Source of the DNA: Coptis chinensis
Taxonomy: Eukaryota; Streptophyta; Magnoliopsida; Ranunculales; Ranunculaceae
Reading direction: 5' to 3'
DNA length: 64,000 bases
Assembly: GCA_015680905.1 (NCBI GenBank)
Contig: CM027378.1
Location: 36,739,001-36,803,000 of the forward strand
Numbering within the stretch: position 1 is the stretch's first letter; each line of letters begins with the position of its first letter. The notes beneath the pieces were generated by a model that was not told where the DNA came from, did no database searches, and saw nothing but the letters and a program-made list of their open reading frames with translations. Below are positions 35,036 through 47,027 of this stretch, piece after piece. The position numbers were made by a program, and so were the translations under genes.

Positions 35036-35560
35036 AGGAGCAAGCTACATATCCAGAAGGAACAATACTATTGAGTTCTACAAAAGAGAAATAGAGGGGA
35101 TGAGACCCTTGGCGGATACAATGTTGAGTTCTACGAAAGGGAAATGAAAGGCTGAGACACTCCGCGGGCATGGGGCAAGCTAAGCTGTCCTTGGATATGC
35201 TTCGCACTTTCCAAATGAGAGAGGAGGGGATGAGACCCATCGTGGATACAATGCTGAGTTCTATGAAAGAAAAACGAAGGGGACGAGACACTCTGCGGAC
35301 ATGGTAGTGAGTTATATGAAAGAGAGATAGTGGTTGAGGTTAGACACTCTGCGGACATGGGGGCAAGCTGAGCTATCCCTGGATATGCTTCGCTCTTTCC
35401 AAATGCAAGCGGAGGGGATGAGACCCTTTACGGATACAATGTTGAGTTCTACAAATGAGAGTGAAGGGGATGAGACCCTTCGTGGATACGCTAATGAGTT
35501 ATATAAATGAGAGCCGATGGATTGAGACACTTCGTGGATATGATGATTGACTGTGAAGAG
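35036..35560 (+). repeat. Degenerate tandem array III in element 1
   Basis: Units of roughly 60-130 bp share GGGGATGAGACCCTTCG, GGATACAATG, TTGAGTTCTACxAA and GACACTCTGCGGACATGG. Positions 35561-36075 are element 1 interior without recognised features. Confidence 0.75.
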
Positions 35561-36075
35561 TGAGTGCCAAGGAAAAGGGACCCTTCACGGAATGGTAGTG
35601 AATTCTGTGAAGGAGAGCTAATAGCAGAGACAGAATAAGGACTTCGGGTCACGCGACCAAGGACGGTTGGCAAGGAAAACACCGCGAAAGTAAGGCTTCT
35701 TCAGTCCCAGACTATTGGAAGAGAGGGATCGCAGAGTAGAGATTATTGATTGCTGACGCTCACAAGATCATTGGAGATTTCCAAAAAAAACCATAGCAAA
35801 GAGGATAGAAATATAGAGAAAGCGTAATCAAGGAAAGAGGTTAGAAGAGGTGTAGTGCACATACATATAACGGAAATCTACTGAGATCTGAGATACACAT
35901 AGTTTATCAGTTGAGATTGGAAAACTCGGGTAAGCAGTGATGAAGGAAGAGTGAGACAAGTGGAGGATTATAGTATAATTCGTGGCCAACAAAATCATAG
36001 GGTCAAGAAAGATGAGAGCGCAGAGTTCAAGAGTTCGCAGACAAAGAGAGTTGGGAGTGAGTACTATTTCGACCT

Positions 36076-36545
36076 CCACCTACGTGGCAAACGTTTATTA
36101 GTAGAGGTCTCTATTTTATATGTTTAATCGACAGGGCTAAAGCCAATTTGCAATACCATGGATCAATGTACATGCCCATTAACTCATGTGTCTAAGGCTG
36201 AACCTTAGCCACATAGCTTGCCACTAATGTACATTAATTTATGTCCAGGTTCGTTTTTTATCAAAGAGATAATTATCAGTTGAGAGTTATATTCAATTAC
36301 AATTACTTAAGCTACAAAAATACTAGAGCTACAAGGAGTCTCTACTCTACCTATATAAATATAAAACTATTTTTCATACAGAACTACGTTCTTGAGACTT
36401 GATCCTATCGATAATTTGGGTACGTAGGCAACCGCAAGGTACAGTCTCATCATTCTCCCGATCACCATCACTTTTCTAACTACTTTTCTACGTTCTTCAT
36501 CTCTTTCGTCACCACTTAGTGTTTTGATCATATTTGGTCGAAACG
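36076..36545 (+). repeat. Element 2 5' LTR
   Basis: It aligns with 60031-60500 over its full length without gaps, with about 27 differences by eye, most of them transitions (near 94% identity). The TATA-like CTATATAAATA is at about 36352. GGGTACGTAGGCAAC is at 36418-36432. The terminal TG...CA is preserved only in the 3' copy. Confidence 0.9.
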
Positions 36546-36547
36546 TA

Positions 36548-36564
36548 ATTGGCGCCGTCTGTGG
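36548..36564 (+). promoter_or_regulatory. Element 2 primer-binding site
   Basis: ATTGGCGCCGTCTGTGG lies a few bases after the LTR end, the place and type of the tRNA primer site in Ty3/gypsy Tat elements. Confidence 0.8.
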
Positions 36565-37686
36565 TTCTTATTCCACACCCTCGATCACGTTCTGCAAAAG
36601 TTATGACACATACTCAAAGAGCTCAAGGTCCCGATGCAATTACTGACAATCATCATGGCCATGATGGTCAAGGTCAACTTGGCGATAACGGACTAATACC
36701 TCATAATACTGTCATTCCACCAATGCGCCAGATTATTCAGCGCGAGGTTATTGGCTCTAACGATTCTCCATCATCTGATGCGGATAATGTCAGTCAACTG
36801 CCTTATGAAGCACTTCTTAAAAGTTTCAAGAATGTCCGAAAACAGAATAACTACTACAAGCATCATCTAAAACGATCCACTCCACTTGTAGATGATGTTG
36901 TATCTGTCACACCACAACGTAACACACTCCAATGACATGACAGTGTGTGGGATCATTTAAGTGGTAAGGATGAGATTCACGATATTCGCAACAGCCATCA
37001 ACGAGTTCTAAGTATTGGGAACAGAATTCCTCGACCTCCGCCGAGACCTGGTCACATTCTCGGTAGGCAAGGTAATGTTAATAATCGTCCGCCTGCACCC
37101 CAAGGTCCTACGGATTATCAGCCAGTCCTGAGGAATTTGGGTGACGAACAGAATAATGGTCGCACTCATGATCGAAACAATCAATTTCGAGAAATACCTC
37201 AGCGACACGATTCTTATCATTTTGAAGGATATCGTACTGCAGTTACACCATACCATCCACAATCATCTCGACACAGTCACGATGAATCTTCATCGTTTTC
37301 TTCTCGTTCCGTTCGTTCCCATAGGCGTCATCACGACTATGATTACGAGCCAGCAGATATGGATCTGATGACACCTTAACGTGCCAAAGAAATGATTAAA
37401 AAAGCTCTTTTGGACAGCGATCCTTTTGAATCGACACTAGAGAATCTGGCAGTTGAAGATGGTATTTTGGACAAATTTTCTCTCGCCGTCCAACGGGCTA
37501 CTCATAACAAAGACTTCAAACAGCCAGAGTTTGATTAATATGATGATGTCGAGGGTTGCCCTATGCTTCATGTGATTAATTTTACAAACAAACTGGTTTT
37601 ATCGGGAGGTGATGATGCTTTAAAATACAAACTTTTTCCTTCTACATTAAAAGGGGAAGCATTGGTATGGTTTAGCAAATTACCCC
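36549..37686 (+). pseudogene. Element 2 gag, N-terminal part, cut by the Athila-like insertion
   Basis: The first frame (36549-37379) is a low-similarity His/Gln/Arg-rich N-terminus (HHGHDGQGQ, QNNYYKHHLKRS, SFSSRSVRSHRRHHDYD). After a stop at 37377 the same frame continues with AKEMIKKAL and, after a second stop, VINFTNKLVLSGGDDALKYK and GEALVWFSKLP, the retrotransposon gag core. It stops exactly at the 5-bp target site ACCCC (37682-37686) of the nested element and resumes at 50501. Gag would form the virus-like particle. Confidence 0.8.
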
Positions 37687-39217
37687 TGATAAATCATAAA
37701 ATTGAATAATTTTACCTACGAAATGAACGATGAACTCACAAACGCAAGTAAAACTAAAACTAGCTTTTGATGCCTATATTATCAAAGATTTCTACTCTCA
37801 ATCCTATGAGATATAGTGGAGTAGAGTGATTCGTTCCACTCTCAGTCCTTCCGCATGCTGTGCTCTCACGTGTAAGTACTCTAACTCTAAAGTCTAATGA
37901 GAGATTTACGAAAAGGCAACTAGACTACGATGCAACTACCCACAAGATGCAACTAGTCGGTTATCAAAATAACTAAGGGAATGCTACGTTGATTCGATGA
38001 TAAGGAGTTAGAGGGGGATTGATTCCACCTTAACTCGACTTAATCATATTAACGACGAATCGTCGTAATCCGAATTGAACTACTTCGCAGAACAATTGGT
38101 TCTTCCTAATCCCTAATTACACATGGTATTTCTACCAATTAATAACTAGTATGTGAACGATTAAACCCATTCTCATGGTGAACTAATCGTTTCTAGAGTG
38201 GAAAGGAAATTATGACGAATCTACGATAATCGGAATCAAGCTTCCATCAAGGCTTCTCAACCCCCTCTAATGGAGGTTTAGCCGAGAATCATTACGCAAT
38301 CATTTCCGATGAAATTAAAACTAAACATAATATAAAGAATTGAAATTTACTAATCTAAATTAAACAATAATTAAAATCTAATTAATAACTAAGAATTCAA
38401 TAACAAGTAATAAATGAAATCAGATCTAACACAAATGTAAATGACAAGAATCGGAATTAACAAACTAGCTATTTTATTAATCAAACTAATTAAGAGTAAA
38501 GATTCTAAGAGTTTAATCTAAAACAAGAATTGGATTTGAAACTACCTTAATAAAAAACAATTAAATAAAAACTAGATTTAGAAGCTATTTTAATGGCTAC
38601 TTTTGACTCTAACCTATCTACCATTAACTATCTACCAAGAAAATCTCCCCTTAACAAAGAGCTAAGCTTTTGTTTTTATCCTTTTAGATCCAAAAATCGT
38701 GCATGGGCTTGGAGCCATGTTTTGGACCAGAGAATCAGGCCCAAAACATAATTCTTTCAGTCCAAAAAGGCCTCTTCAGCTGCAGTTGGCTTCAATAGAC
38801 TTTCCGTCCACTTCTGCTTCCTTGATTGGGTCAAGGCTTAGACCATTGGAAAGTTCTTTTCGAGCCGGTCGTTTTGACATAAGGTAGGCCCCATTCCGAG
38901 GTATGTGTCCAAAGATATGGCCTTCGGAGTTCTGGCTTTTGTGTCTTTGTTTTACGCGCGTCGACTTTTCAGCTTTTGACCGGGCTTTAGAAAGGCTTTG
39001 TCTTCTTGAATCTTGGCCTTTAATCACGGAACTCCTTAGTAACCGACCTTTGCTTCTTTATCTTGCTAAAGTGGCATATTTTACGCACATAATGGACTTT
39101 GAAACCCGAAATGCATAAAAACACGTGAATCGGTGTTAACTCTTAATTATTACTCACATAATTGGTCTAAAAGTATATGCATTATGGGGTTAAAACTACA
39201 GTTTTGGGCTCTTATCA
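37687..39217 (-). repeat. Athila-like element, 3' LTR (left in the window)
   Basis: It is 1531 bp and matches 48958-50495 nearly throughout, with scattered substitutions and short indels (notably around 38040-38090). The flanking polypurine stretch is at about 39218-39233 on the minus strand. Confidence 0.92.
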
Positions 39218-40029
39218 AACCACCCCAAACAGCATTTTGCTTATCCTTAAGCAAAGATGAGAAATTAGAATAAGTGACCAAAATGGAGTTCTAACTACTC
39301 GTTTATTTGAGTCGCGATTGCATTGACCATATGCAACAAGGCGCCTTAAACCACTAGGAATTCCCTAGTGGACGAAGTTATAACCTCGTGAGAGTTTTCC
39401 AATGAAGGTACTCACAAACTTCATCTATACTACAACGACTAAGAAATAAAACTATTGTTTCCTTATTCATGCTCTAAATTATCTATACCTCTCATTAGCA
39501 ATGCATATAGAGTAATCAAGTCGAAACCTAAGCTAATATATGCATAATAATCAATCATCTATAATAAACATATATACAATGAGTAATACTATGAAATGCC
39601 TAGCGAGGTTCGTTTTCAAACTTCGGAATAACGCCCTTAAGTTGGTTCTCACAATAATAGTCAAGATACAACACTCGATTTTTCCACTCAAAGTTTATTT
39701 ACTCTAGTCTTGCATGGGCACACTTTACCTTACAATCTCAATGACAACAAGGAAGCCTCTGAGTCGATCAAACACATCTGCCACTTACTTTCACACTAAC
39801 CTATTCCTAATTGAGCTAGAGGTCTTTATTAGGTGTTACGGGGATTAGGAGATGGTTTAAGAAAGAAGGAAATGGATATTCAAAAAGGACAAGTCTGAGA
39901 TAATAGAGTCTTCATATTATGTACTAGAGAAAACCTTGTTATTTACTTTTGCTTCTACACTTTGTTTCCATCCTTAGCCATATTTTTCTTTTCTTTTCTT
40001 ATTTTTTCTTTGGCTTTTGACTCCTTTTA

Positions 40030-40060
<31 letters not shown>

Positions 40061-41082
40061 GGAGTTTTTATTTATTTCTATTTTTATTTTCCTTTTCTTT
40101 GGATGGAAACTTCTTTTCTTTATTTCCTGAAGCAACTAACTAATTTTTGTTTACACAGGTTTTTCTCTTCTTCTTTCTTCCTCGTTCTATTCTCAGACTT
40201 ATTCTAAATTGGGTAGGTTGATTTATTTTTTTATTTTGTTTTTGTTTTTGTAACAGGGTAAAGGATTTGTGGTTTATGGAAGGCTAAAGAAAGGCTCAGA
40301 GGGGCGACTAGCGGAAAATAATTCATAGGTTTGAATTTCTGGCTATATCGATCCAAAGAGGGCCTAAATTCTCGCTTAGGATATGGTTTAGTGATCAAGC
40401 AAGTGGACGTGTGATATCTCTATCCGGATTTTACTTCTTCCTTGTGTCATTTCTCAAATATTTCGCTCATATAAGGCTTTAGGCTATATTCTCACAGGAT
40501 TTGTAGAATAAGTACTCTAGCCTAGATTTCAGAAACTTACTGGTAACAATCATTGATACTCATGTAATATATTTATAAATAGATGCAAAGATTATTACCT
40601 ACATATTAACCTATGTTTCTAAAAATTATTCTGATGCAAAAGCTACGTGAGATTTCTAGATTGTTAAGAGCATAGAGAAGGAAAACAATACCACTATTCC
40701 TAAGTGTATAGCATGAACTTATTTATTTATATTTTTGATTTTTTTTTAAAATTTTAACTAGAAAACAAGTGCATATTAACTCTATCTATATCCTAACAGA
40801 TGCCTTAATTACACGTGTTTCTATGTCCCCCCCAAACAAGAAGCATGCGTTGTCCTCAAAGCATTTAAATAAAGAGGGTAGGAAAAATACCATTGAAATG
40901 CGTGAAATTAGGGGATATCGCAAAACAAAGTTAGAACGCATTAATAATATAGGAAATAAAACCGACGAACTCTATAACGAAGTTCTACCCATTATGGGGT
41001 TAACAAGAATGAAATTGTTTGGGACATAAGCAGACACTAACTAGAATGAAAACTTACCTTATCTCCCGCATTACTCATTATC
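39218..41082 (-). other. 3' untranslated region of the Athila-like element
   Basis: It contains a long pyrimidine-rich, low-complexity section on the plus strand (39960-40250, with a TA run at 40036-40052). No ORF could be supported. This fits the long non-coding tail of Athila-type elements. Confidence 0.5.
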
Positions 41083-42048
41083 TTACTCATCCTCTTCTTC
41101 CATAAAGAAGCGAGGTTCCTTTGCGTCATGCCATGCCATGATAATTTGCCAGGCTTCCCGCCATTTATCATCTATTATTGCTAACCTATTAAGAGCCACT
41201 TGGTCTGACGGGGTGTAGGGTGCAACCTGATGAAGTTGTATCCTCCACCCTTGCCAAGTCATTGCACGGAAAGATCGAATGATACTATTGGTGGGTCGGA
41301 CAGTGTCGACCGTAATCCAATCCGTGAAGCGTGTACAAAAAATAGGAAAGAAACATAGCATAATATGGGAAACTAGAACGGGCATAAGAAGGTACTTATG
41401 CCTCATGCTATGGGATCGAGCTAAACTAGACATCAAGGTTCGGGGAAGGTCATGACACATACGTCCCGTGGCTAAAGCAAGGAAAACGCTGCAAGTAGCA
41501 TCATTCACAGAAGAAAAACGCCATTCCCCTAAAATATTTAGCATGATCCAAAACATAACAGTTCCTATGTTCATGGACAGGCTACCAAAAGCGACGTTAT
41601 AGTCCCCTTGGTCCTCGATACGGAAAATGCCTGCGCCGTACGACTCATGCAAGAACTCGTAAGTGTAGACATACATATTATCTACCCAATAACACCATGG
41701 GTCTTGTATTTCAGCGGGTATAGCAAGTCCAAGGACAAATGCTAGCAAGAACCTGGTAATTTCCATTGGTTCATTATCAATGTTGATGGAGAACACTTGT
41801 TCTCCATCTGGTCTTTCAAAGAAAATGCAGTTATCGTAAAAATAGGATGCTAGTGCTGGAGAATAAAGTGCATCAGGTCTTACTATAAGCGGCTCCCAGC
41901 CAACGTATGTGATCGCTTCGCGAAACCAAGCACCATAAGTAGTGCTTTGGAACAAATCTTTGAAAGACTGTTCCGGTATCAATGTTGGAGATGTCATCTC
42001 AAAATTATGCTCTGGAATAGCTGCGAATGATCCGGATACTACTCGCAA
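41083..42048 (-). CDS. Athila-like 3' ORF, 321 residues, function unknown
   Basis: An intact 321-residue frame begins MRVVSGSFAAIPEHNFEM and ends in an acidic EEEDE tail. Its body is a globular-looking sequence with WFREAITYVGWEPLI, LASYFYDNCIFF, ITRFLLAFVLGLAIPAEIQDPWCY and YLLMPVLVSHIMLCFFPIF; the last two are strongly hydrophobic. It sits where Athila elements carry their extra 3' ORF. Whether it is an envelope-like membrane protein or an element-specific protein cannot be said. It has no RT or integrase motif. It is intact over 966 bases in an otherwise degenerate region, which makes it one of the best preserved ORFs of the nested copy. Confidence 0.55.
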   Translation of the reverse strand: MRVVSGSFAAIPEHNFEMTSPTLIPEQSFKDLFQSTTYGAWFREAITYVGWEPLIVRPDALYSPALASYFYDNCIFFERPDGEQVFSINIDNEPMEITRFLLAFVLGLAIPAEIQDPWCYWVDNMYVYTYEFLHESYGAGIFRIEDQGDYNVAFGSLSMNIGTVMFWIMLNILGEWRFSSVNDATCSVFLALATGRMCHDLPRTLMSSLARSHSMRHKYLLMPVLVSHIMLCFFPIFCTRFTDWITVDTVRPTNSIIRSFRAMTWQGWRIQLHQVAPYTPSDQVALNRLAIIDDKWREAWQIIMAWHDAKEPRFFMEEEDE

Positions 42049-42826
42049 AAACTGGAAATTTTCTGGTCCCGCGAAGTCCGGGCGAAAGTGCGCTCGATAG
42101 AAGCCTTGAAAGTCGCGCTCTGAAGTATTTGGAATTTCCAGTGTTTAAAGCGGATCGCTCAGCTTGGCATGCGAAAGGCCTCGACAAAAATTCAGAAAAA
42201 ATATACTGAGCGCTGAAAGGCGCCTCAGAGCTTGAAAGTGCTTCGAGTTCTTGAAACTTCGGAAAATGAGCCAAACATGGGGAATCGTGGGAGTGAAAGG
42301 TGAGTGATGGAGTTTAGGTGTAGTGTGAGTTGTGAGTGTAGAATGTATGAAGTTTATATAGGTTTTAAGTTGCAAAACGGATCGGAAGTTGCCAAAAGTA
42401 TTTACGGCAGGTTTCGGAAATTCTAAAATTCCCAAACCCGAAAACGGAAACAACTCATTTTCTTGATTCTAATTCAAACCTAGTATCTTTTAGGTTGAAT
42501 TTATGATAGAATCTACCTATTTAATCTAGATTTCATCCTACCCTTATACTTATTCCTGGATATGCCTAAACGGCCATATTTTCACCTTGACTCCGCTATA
42601 AATTCTAACACGAGGGTTATATAAAAATAATGCTGGAATTGATAAAACCACCCCCAAACAATTTGGGAAGGTGGGATCAATATGAGACAACCACGCATAA
42701 TAAAAATAACCGCATTATATTAAAATTTTCATTCGGAGTACATTTCACTACAAAATTCAAACTACGGAAATACAACTTACATTAAAATAAATAACAATAA
42801 TGAAACTACAAATAAACATAAAAACA

Positions 42827-43678
42827 TCAAACGATGCTATCCCTAACTACTCCGGAAGTGGTAGCGGAGGGCACATGGTCCGGAGACTGCTCCTGGGCTC
42901 CTGATGGGCCAGCACCATTCGTCCTTCGGCGACGACGCTCGTGCCTCAATGGTGTGTCCTCAGAAGGAGAGTCCCCGTGAGGTGGGAATCGTGTAAGCAT
43001 CTCTTCCCGGAACTGGCGCTGAGCTTCTAGCTCGGCCCTCATCTATTCCCACCTCTCATCCTCTCTCTGGGTACGGACCTCGAAGTTATGATGCATCGTT
43101 GTTCTGCCGAGTCCGGAGGTCTTCGCAGATAGTGTTGAGTTTAACGCATGCCACGATGAATCACAGCCATGCGTTCTGCATCTGACCAGCACCTCTCCAA
43201 GGCATCCGCGTCAAAACACGTCAAATCCTCCTCATCCTCCGAGGCATTCTGATTTCCCCCAGCCTCCTCGGCATTCTCCTCTCCACCAGCCTCTTCTTCT
43301 TCTTCTCTATCCTCAGCCAACCTCCAAACTCGTTGGACACACTCCCTATAGATGCGCGGGTTACGGTGTAGGGTGATATACGTCCTATCAGTCGCCTGAG
43401 CTGCTCTCAACTTCAACATGATCTTGGTTATCAACACAGGGAGAGGGGCAACAGACTTCCCTACTCCCCTAATCATGCTAAGCAGAAACTCCAAGATACA
43501 GAACTCGTACTTCTGCTCCTGGAGTATCCATAAGATATGGAGGCAGTTCAGGCCGATGTCGCTGACCTTCTCCTTCCCCAGGACGTTCCGACCAATCCAC
43601 TGAGCTGCGGCCAAACCGGTTGGTCCTAAGGGAGCTTTGTCGAACACAATGCGATCTCAGATTGTAGTAAGCCTCCAA
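42827..43678 (-). pseudogene. Athila-like ORF remnant with acidic tract, function unknown
   Basis: Two minus-strand frames (43647-43141 and 43042-42827) follow one another. The first has FDKAPLGPTGLAAAQWIG, a leucine-rich stretch EFLLSMIRGVGKSVAPLPVL and an acidic EDREEEEEAGGEENAEEAGG segment; the second has RRRRTNGAGPSGAQEQSPD. They probably formed one longer ORF ahead of the 321-residue one, now interrupted. The pattern (N-terminal globular part, C-terminal charged low-complexity part) resembles the unassigned proteins of plant Athila elements. No enzymatic motif is visible. Confidence 0.45.
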
Positions 43679-43699
43679 TAACCGTCTCGTGCATCAATG

Positions 43700-44268
43700 G
43701 CTCTACCCCATTATGTTGGGACTCTGCGGGGGTGACATCGGATGGATTCTAGGCGGGATGCCTAGAATCTCAACCAACAACCCACTTCGTCACTTCCTTC
43801 CTTCCTCTTCACCACAACAACAAAAATCCTAGTCCCTTCCAACTCCCTCAGATTGTAGAACCGCCGTACTAAGTCCTCGTGGTAATAGGCTTCACCGAGT
43901 ACCAACCACAAGCTATTCCGGCCTCGACCGATCATCTAAATCACCGTAAAAAAGAAGTGGTCACGGTAAAAGCTTGCTCCGGTAAAATTCGGCGTTGTTG
44001 AGCCATTGTAAGTTTAGAATGTAGTGGGGGTTTAAATGTGATATGGTGGTGGGATTTTAATCGACCGGTTGAAGCAACAGTGGTGGTGGTGGAGTGGTGG
44101 CGCGGCAGCACCAAATAAAATTTGATATTTTGGTGGTTTTTTGGTGATGTAAATCGGTGGAGGTTGTGGGGCGGTGCGGTTGGATTAGATTTGGGTTGGT
44201 TTTGGATTGTGGGCGTGGGTTAATTTTCGTTTTCTTTTTAATTTTTTTTTTAATTTTTTTTTATTTTA

Positions 44269-44299
<31 letters not shown>

Positions 44300-44333
44300 T
44301 TTTTAGGTTTTGTTTTAAGCTTGTTAATGGCGG

Positions 44334-44372
<39 letters not shown>

Positions 44373-45181
44373 GATGAAGGGAAGGTGAAGGTAAGGGCGC
44401 GGTCGCGCTGCCGGTGGGCGCGAGTTGGGCACGGGTTGGGCCCAAGCCCAAAATCGAAATTTGTGATTTTTTTTTTTCGATTTTTCCGAAACTTCAAATC
44501 AAAATTGCCGCTTCGTTACCGGTCCGATTTTTGCGAATGAGATATGGAAATGATCAGGAGAGAATTTCCAATCCAATTATCCATAAAACACTCTATTCTG
44601 ACCATGGATGACATATAAGATAGTGGAAAATGCCTCGAAGTGCGTGCATGACGTACGTTATGCGAACAATTGAACTCTAAATTCATGGATTATGTCAACC
44701 CGAATCGTAATACAATAAAATTGCCTAAGCAACTGTAATGGGACATAAACATTCTAGGACGGAAACACGAACACCCCACCTCCAAACAAATTTTTACAAC
44801 GAAGCTTAAAAAATTTGTTTTTAGCAGCGGGTCTTTTAAAGTCAGATTCCCGAGACTTCCTATATTACTATGTTTATTCTTTAATATATATACAACGAAG
44901 CTTAAAAATTTATTTATTTTTAATTTTAAAAAGATAACAATAAACAAGAAAGACATAATTCACCCCATAGAGAAACATGACTCAAAAATCCGAGAAAATA
45001 TGCAAGAGTGGAAAACGTGAATTATGTTTAAACGTGGACTTAGGATCCGGTACTTACAGCCACACACTCCATAGGGAGGGCCTGGTTACCTTAATGGTGC
45101 ACTCACCAATATATGGAAATGAAAGGAAATGCACCAAACACTAAAGTTGAGTCGTTTATAGTCAGATACTCGAGACTTTAT
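43700..45181. other. Athila-like element, non-coding middle with A-tract and ATT microsatellite
   Basis: It holds an (ATT)n run (44271-44300) and a long A-tract (about 44338-44371). Two related segments, GTCAGATTCCCGAGACTTCC (about 44840) and GTCAGATACTCGAGACTTTA (about 45160), occur here. In a complete element RT, RNase H and integrase would lie in this part; none was recognised. Confidence 0.5.
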
Positions 45182-45754
45182 CTAAACATATGTATGAACA
45201 TGCAGTTTATCATATATCAACAACCGAAATAATTGTGGATCATTCCATAAATAAATATCACAGAAAACATATCTAAACACAATCAAGCACCAAGATTTCC
45301 TATAACGCACCCTAATGAAATGAAAGCGAAGTCGGTTAGCCCTATTACGTAACCTAGCATGCACCTTCTTTTTCATTTTCGAATGAGTGGGTGTTCTAGT
45401 AAATAAGTGTGGAAAAGTGAATGGTTGTGTAGAATATGGTGGATATGGATAAGTTGTAGAAAGACAGCCTGTAAACAATGAGGATGTGGTTTTAGCACAA
45501 AACTCATTCATTGTGTGTGTAGGGACTGTCTCAAGTCTGAAAATGAAGGTGTCAATTGGTTTGTCCTTCTGAAGTATTTGTTTACTAGGTGGATTTAAAA
45601 AATTATGGAGCACTGAAGAAACAAAAGGATCGAGTGCAAACTCGAGATTCCTTTGAAAGGGTGGAAGGAGGGGAGTCGAGGTGGATGTTGTGCAAAGTAG
45701 TTCTGGATAGGGTGAATCATTACCTGCTCTAAGGAAACTCATCGAATTGCTCAT
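45182..45754 (-). CDS. Unrecognised ORF after the protease of the Athila-like element
   Basis: This 190-residue frame overlaps the end of the protease ORF by 26 bases in another frame. It begins MSNSMSFLRAGNDSPYPELL, is Ser/Thr/Pro-rich in the middle and basic near HARLRNRANRLRFHF. No similarity to RT or any other family is recognised. It may be sequence that replaced the pol region, or a chance ORF. Confidence 0.2.
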   Translation of the reverse strand: MSNSMSFLRAGNDSPYPELLCTTSTSTPLLPPFQRNLEFALDPFVSSVLHNFLNPPSKQILQKDKPIDTFIFRLETVPTHTMNEFCAKTTSSLFTGCLSTTYPYPPYSTQPFTFPHLFTRTPTHSKMKKKVHARLRNRANRLRFHFIRVRYRKSWCLIVFRYVFCDIYLWNDPQLFRLLIYDKLHVHTYV

Positions 45755-46982
45755 CTAGATTGGTCATATCCTCGTTACTATGATAGTCCTCTACATCTTT
45801 GAGAAAGTCATCTATCTCATCCTCATCCGTAATATGTGTATTGACTAGTGTAGGGGTGGAAATGTTGGAGTCTGAACTTCCAAAGGAAAGAAATTTGGGC
45901 ATATTATTATCAGGGAACGTGTTGTTGAAATAATCTCGAACAAAGCTCTCTATCATGCTAACCTCTCCATCCATAGACGAATCGGGTAACTGTGTCTTTG
46001 TTTTAAAAACATTGACTTCAACAGCAAGATGGCCAAAAGACATGGACATTGAACCATCGCGGCAATTAATGAGCGCATTGGCAATTGCCAGAAAAGGACG
46101 CCCTAAGATGATCGGGACAGAGTCATTAACGACTTCTGTGTTGAGAATGACAAAATCAGCCGGATAGTAAAAATCCTGAATTTTTACCAGAACATTTTCG
46201 ACGACACCCTTAGGATACTTAATAGACCGATAAGCTAATTGCAACGTCATTTTAGTGGGTTGCATCTCGTCTAGACCTATTTGTCTATACAAATAAAACG
46301 GGAGTAAGTTGACACTAGCCCCCAAGTCTAATAACGCGGTCGTCGTATAGGAATCTCCTAAGGTGCATTGTACAGTAGGACGACCAGGGTCCTTGTACTT
46401 AACAATTCCATTATGTTCAGATAGAGTTGGGAATTGTTCTGTTAAAAAGGCGTCTTTTGGTATATTGGTCTTACGCCTAGTAGTACACAATTCCTTAAGA
46501 AACTTAGCATGGTGTGGTAGCTTTTTTATAGCTTCGAGGAAGGGAAGGTTTATAGTTAGATTCTTGAAAACATCCCTAATCTCCTCATAATTTGTATCCC
46601 TAGTTAACATGGCTAATTTTTGTGGAAACGGTGGTTTCTGTCTATATTTAGCAATGGTATCACCTGGATGTTTAACCGTAGCTTCCTGTTTCTTAGGTTG
46701 TGTTGTAACTGGTACCTCTACAGTGGTAGGCTCTTCAGTTTCTATTTCGGTATCTAGTAAAATAGCAGGTGTAGGGGCTACTGGTGGGGTAACTATAGGC
46801 ATAGTTACTTTGTTATTAATCACTTTGCCAGAACGGAAAGTGGTGATGGCCTTTAGCTCACCTACATTTTCATATTCATTACTAGTATTATCGGTTACCT
46901 CAAAGACTGTATTTGTTGTTTGAGGATTAGGTATTGCGTGACCTGGAAACACACCTTTGGGTCGGGCTTTATCTTGAGCCAA
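45729..46982 (-). CDS. Athila-like protease ORF (gag-pro C-terminal part)
   Basis: This is an intact 417-residue frame. Near residues 130-190 it has KYRQKPPFPQKLA and a following KNLTINLPFLEAIKKLPHHAKFLKE block, the conserved lead-in of Athila and related plant elements. The aspartic-protease site LLDLGASVNLLPFYLYRQIGL (residues about 218-238) keeps D and the G-A-S. A second conserved part, VPIILGRPFLAIANALI, follows. The protein ends in an acidic tail (HSNEDMTNLDEQFDEF) instead of running into RT. The protease would mature Gag. It is intact although the gag before it is broken. Confidence 0.85.
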   Translation of the reverse strand: MAQDKARPKGVFPGHAIPNPQTTNTVFEVTDNTSNEYENVGELKAITTFRSGKVINNKVTMPIVTPPVAPTPAILLDTEIETEEPTTVEVPVTTQPKKQEATVKHPGDTIAKYRQKPPFPQKLAMLTRDTNYEEIRDVFKNLTINLPFLEAIKKLPHHAKFLKELCTTRRKTNIPKDAFLTEQFPTLSEHNGIVKYKDPGRPTVQCTLGDSYTTTALLDLGASVNLLPFYLYRQIGLDEMQPTKMTLQLAYRSIKYPKGVVENVLVKIQDFYYPADFVILNTEVVNDSVPIILGRPFLAIANALINCRDGSMSMSFGHLAVEVNVFKTKTQLPDSSMDGEVSMIESFVRDYFNNTFPDNNMPKFLSFGSSDSNISTPTLVNTHITDEDEIDDFLKDVEDYHSNEDMTNLDEQFDEFP

Positions 46983-47027
46983 CTGTTGGGTTAAATTATT
47001 AACGGATTGTAGAAGCTGTTGGTTAGA

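Noticed and set aside
39962-40207. Phe-rich plus ORF
   Set aside because: Low-complexity pyrimidine-rich sequence in the untranslated tail of the Athila-like element.
46609-46923. Plus-strand ORFs opposite the Athila-like protease
   Set aside because: They are shadows of the 417-residue minus-strand ORF, which has recognisable protease motifs.
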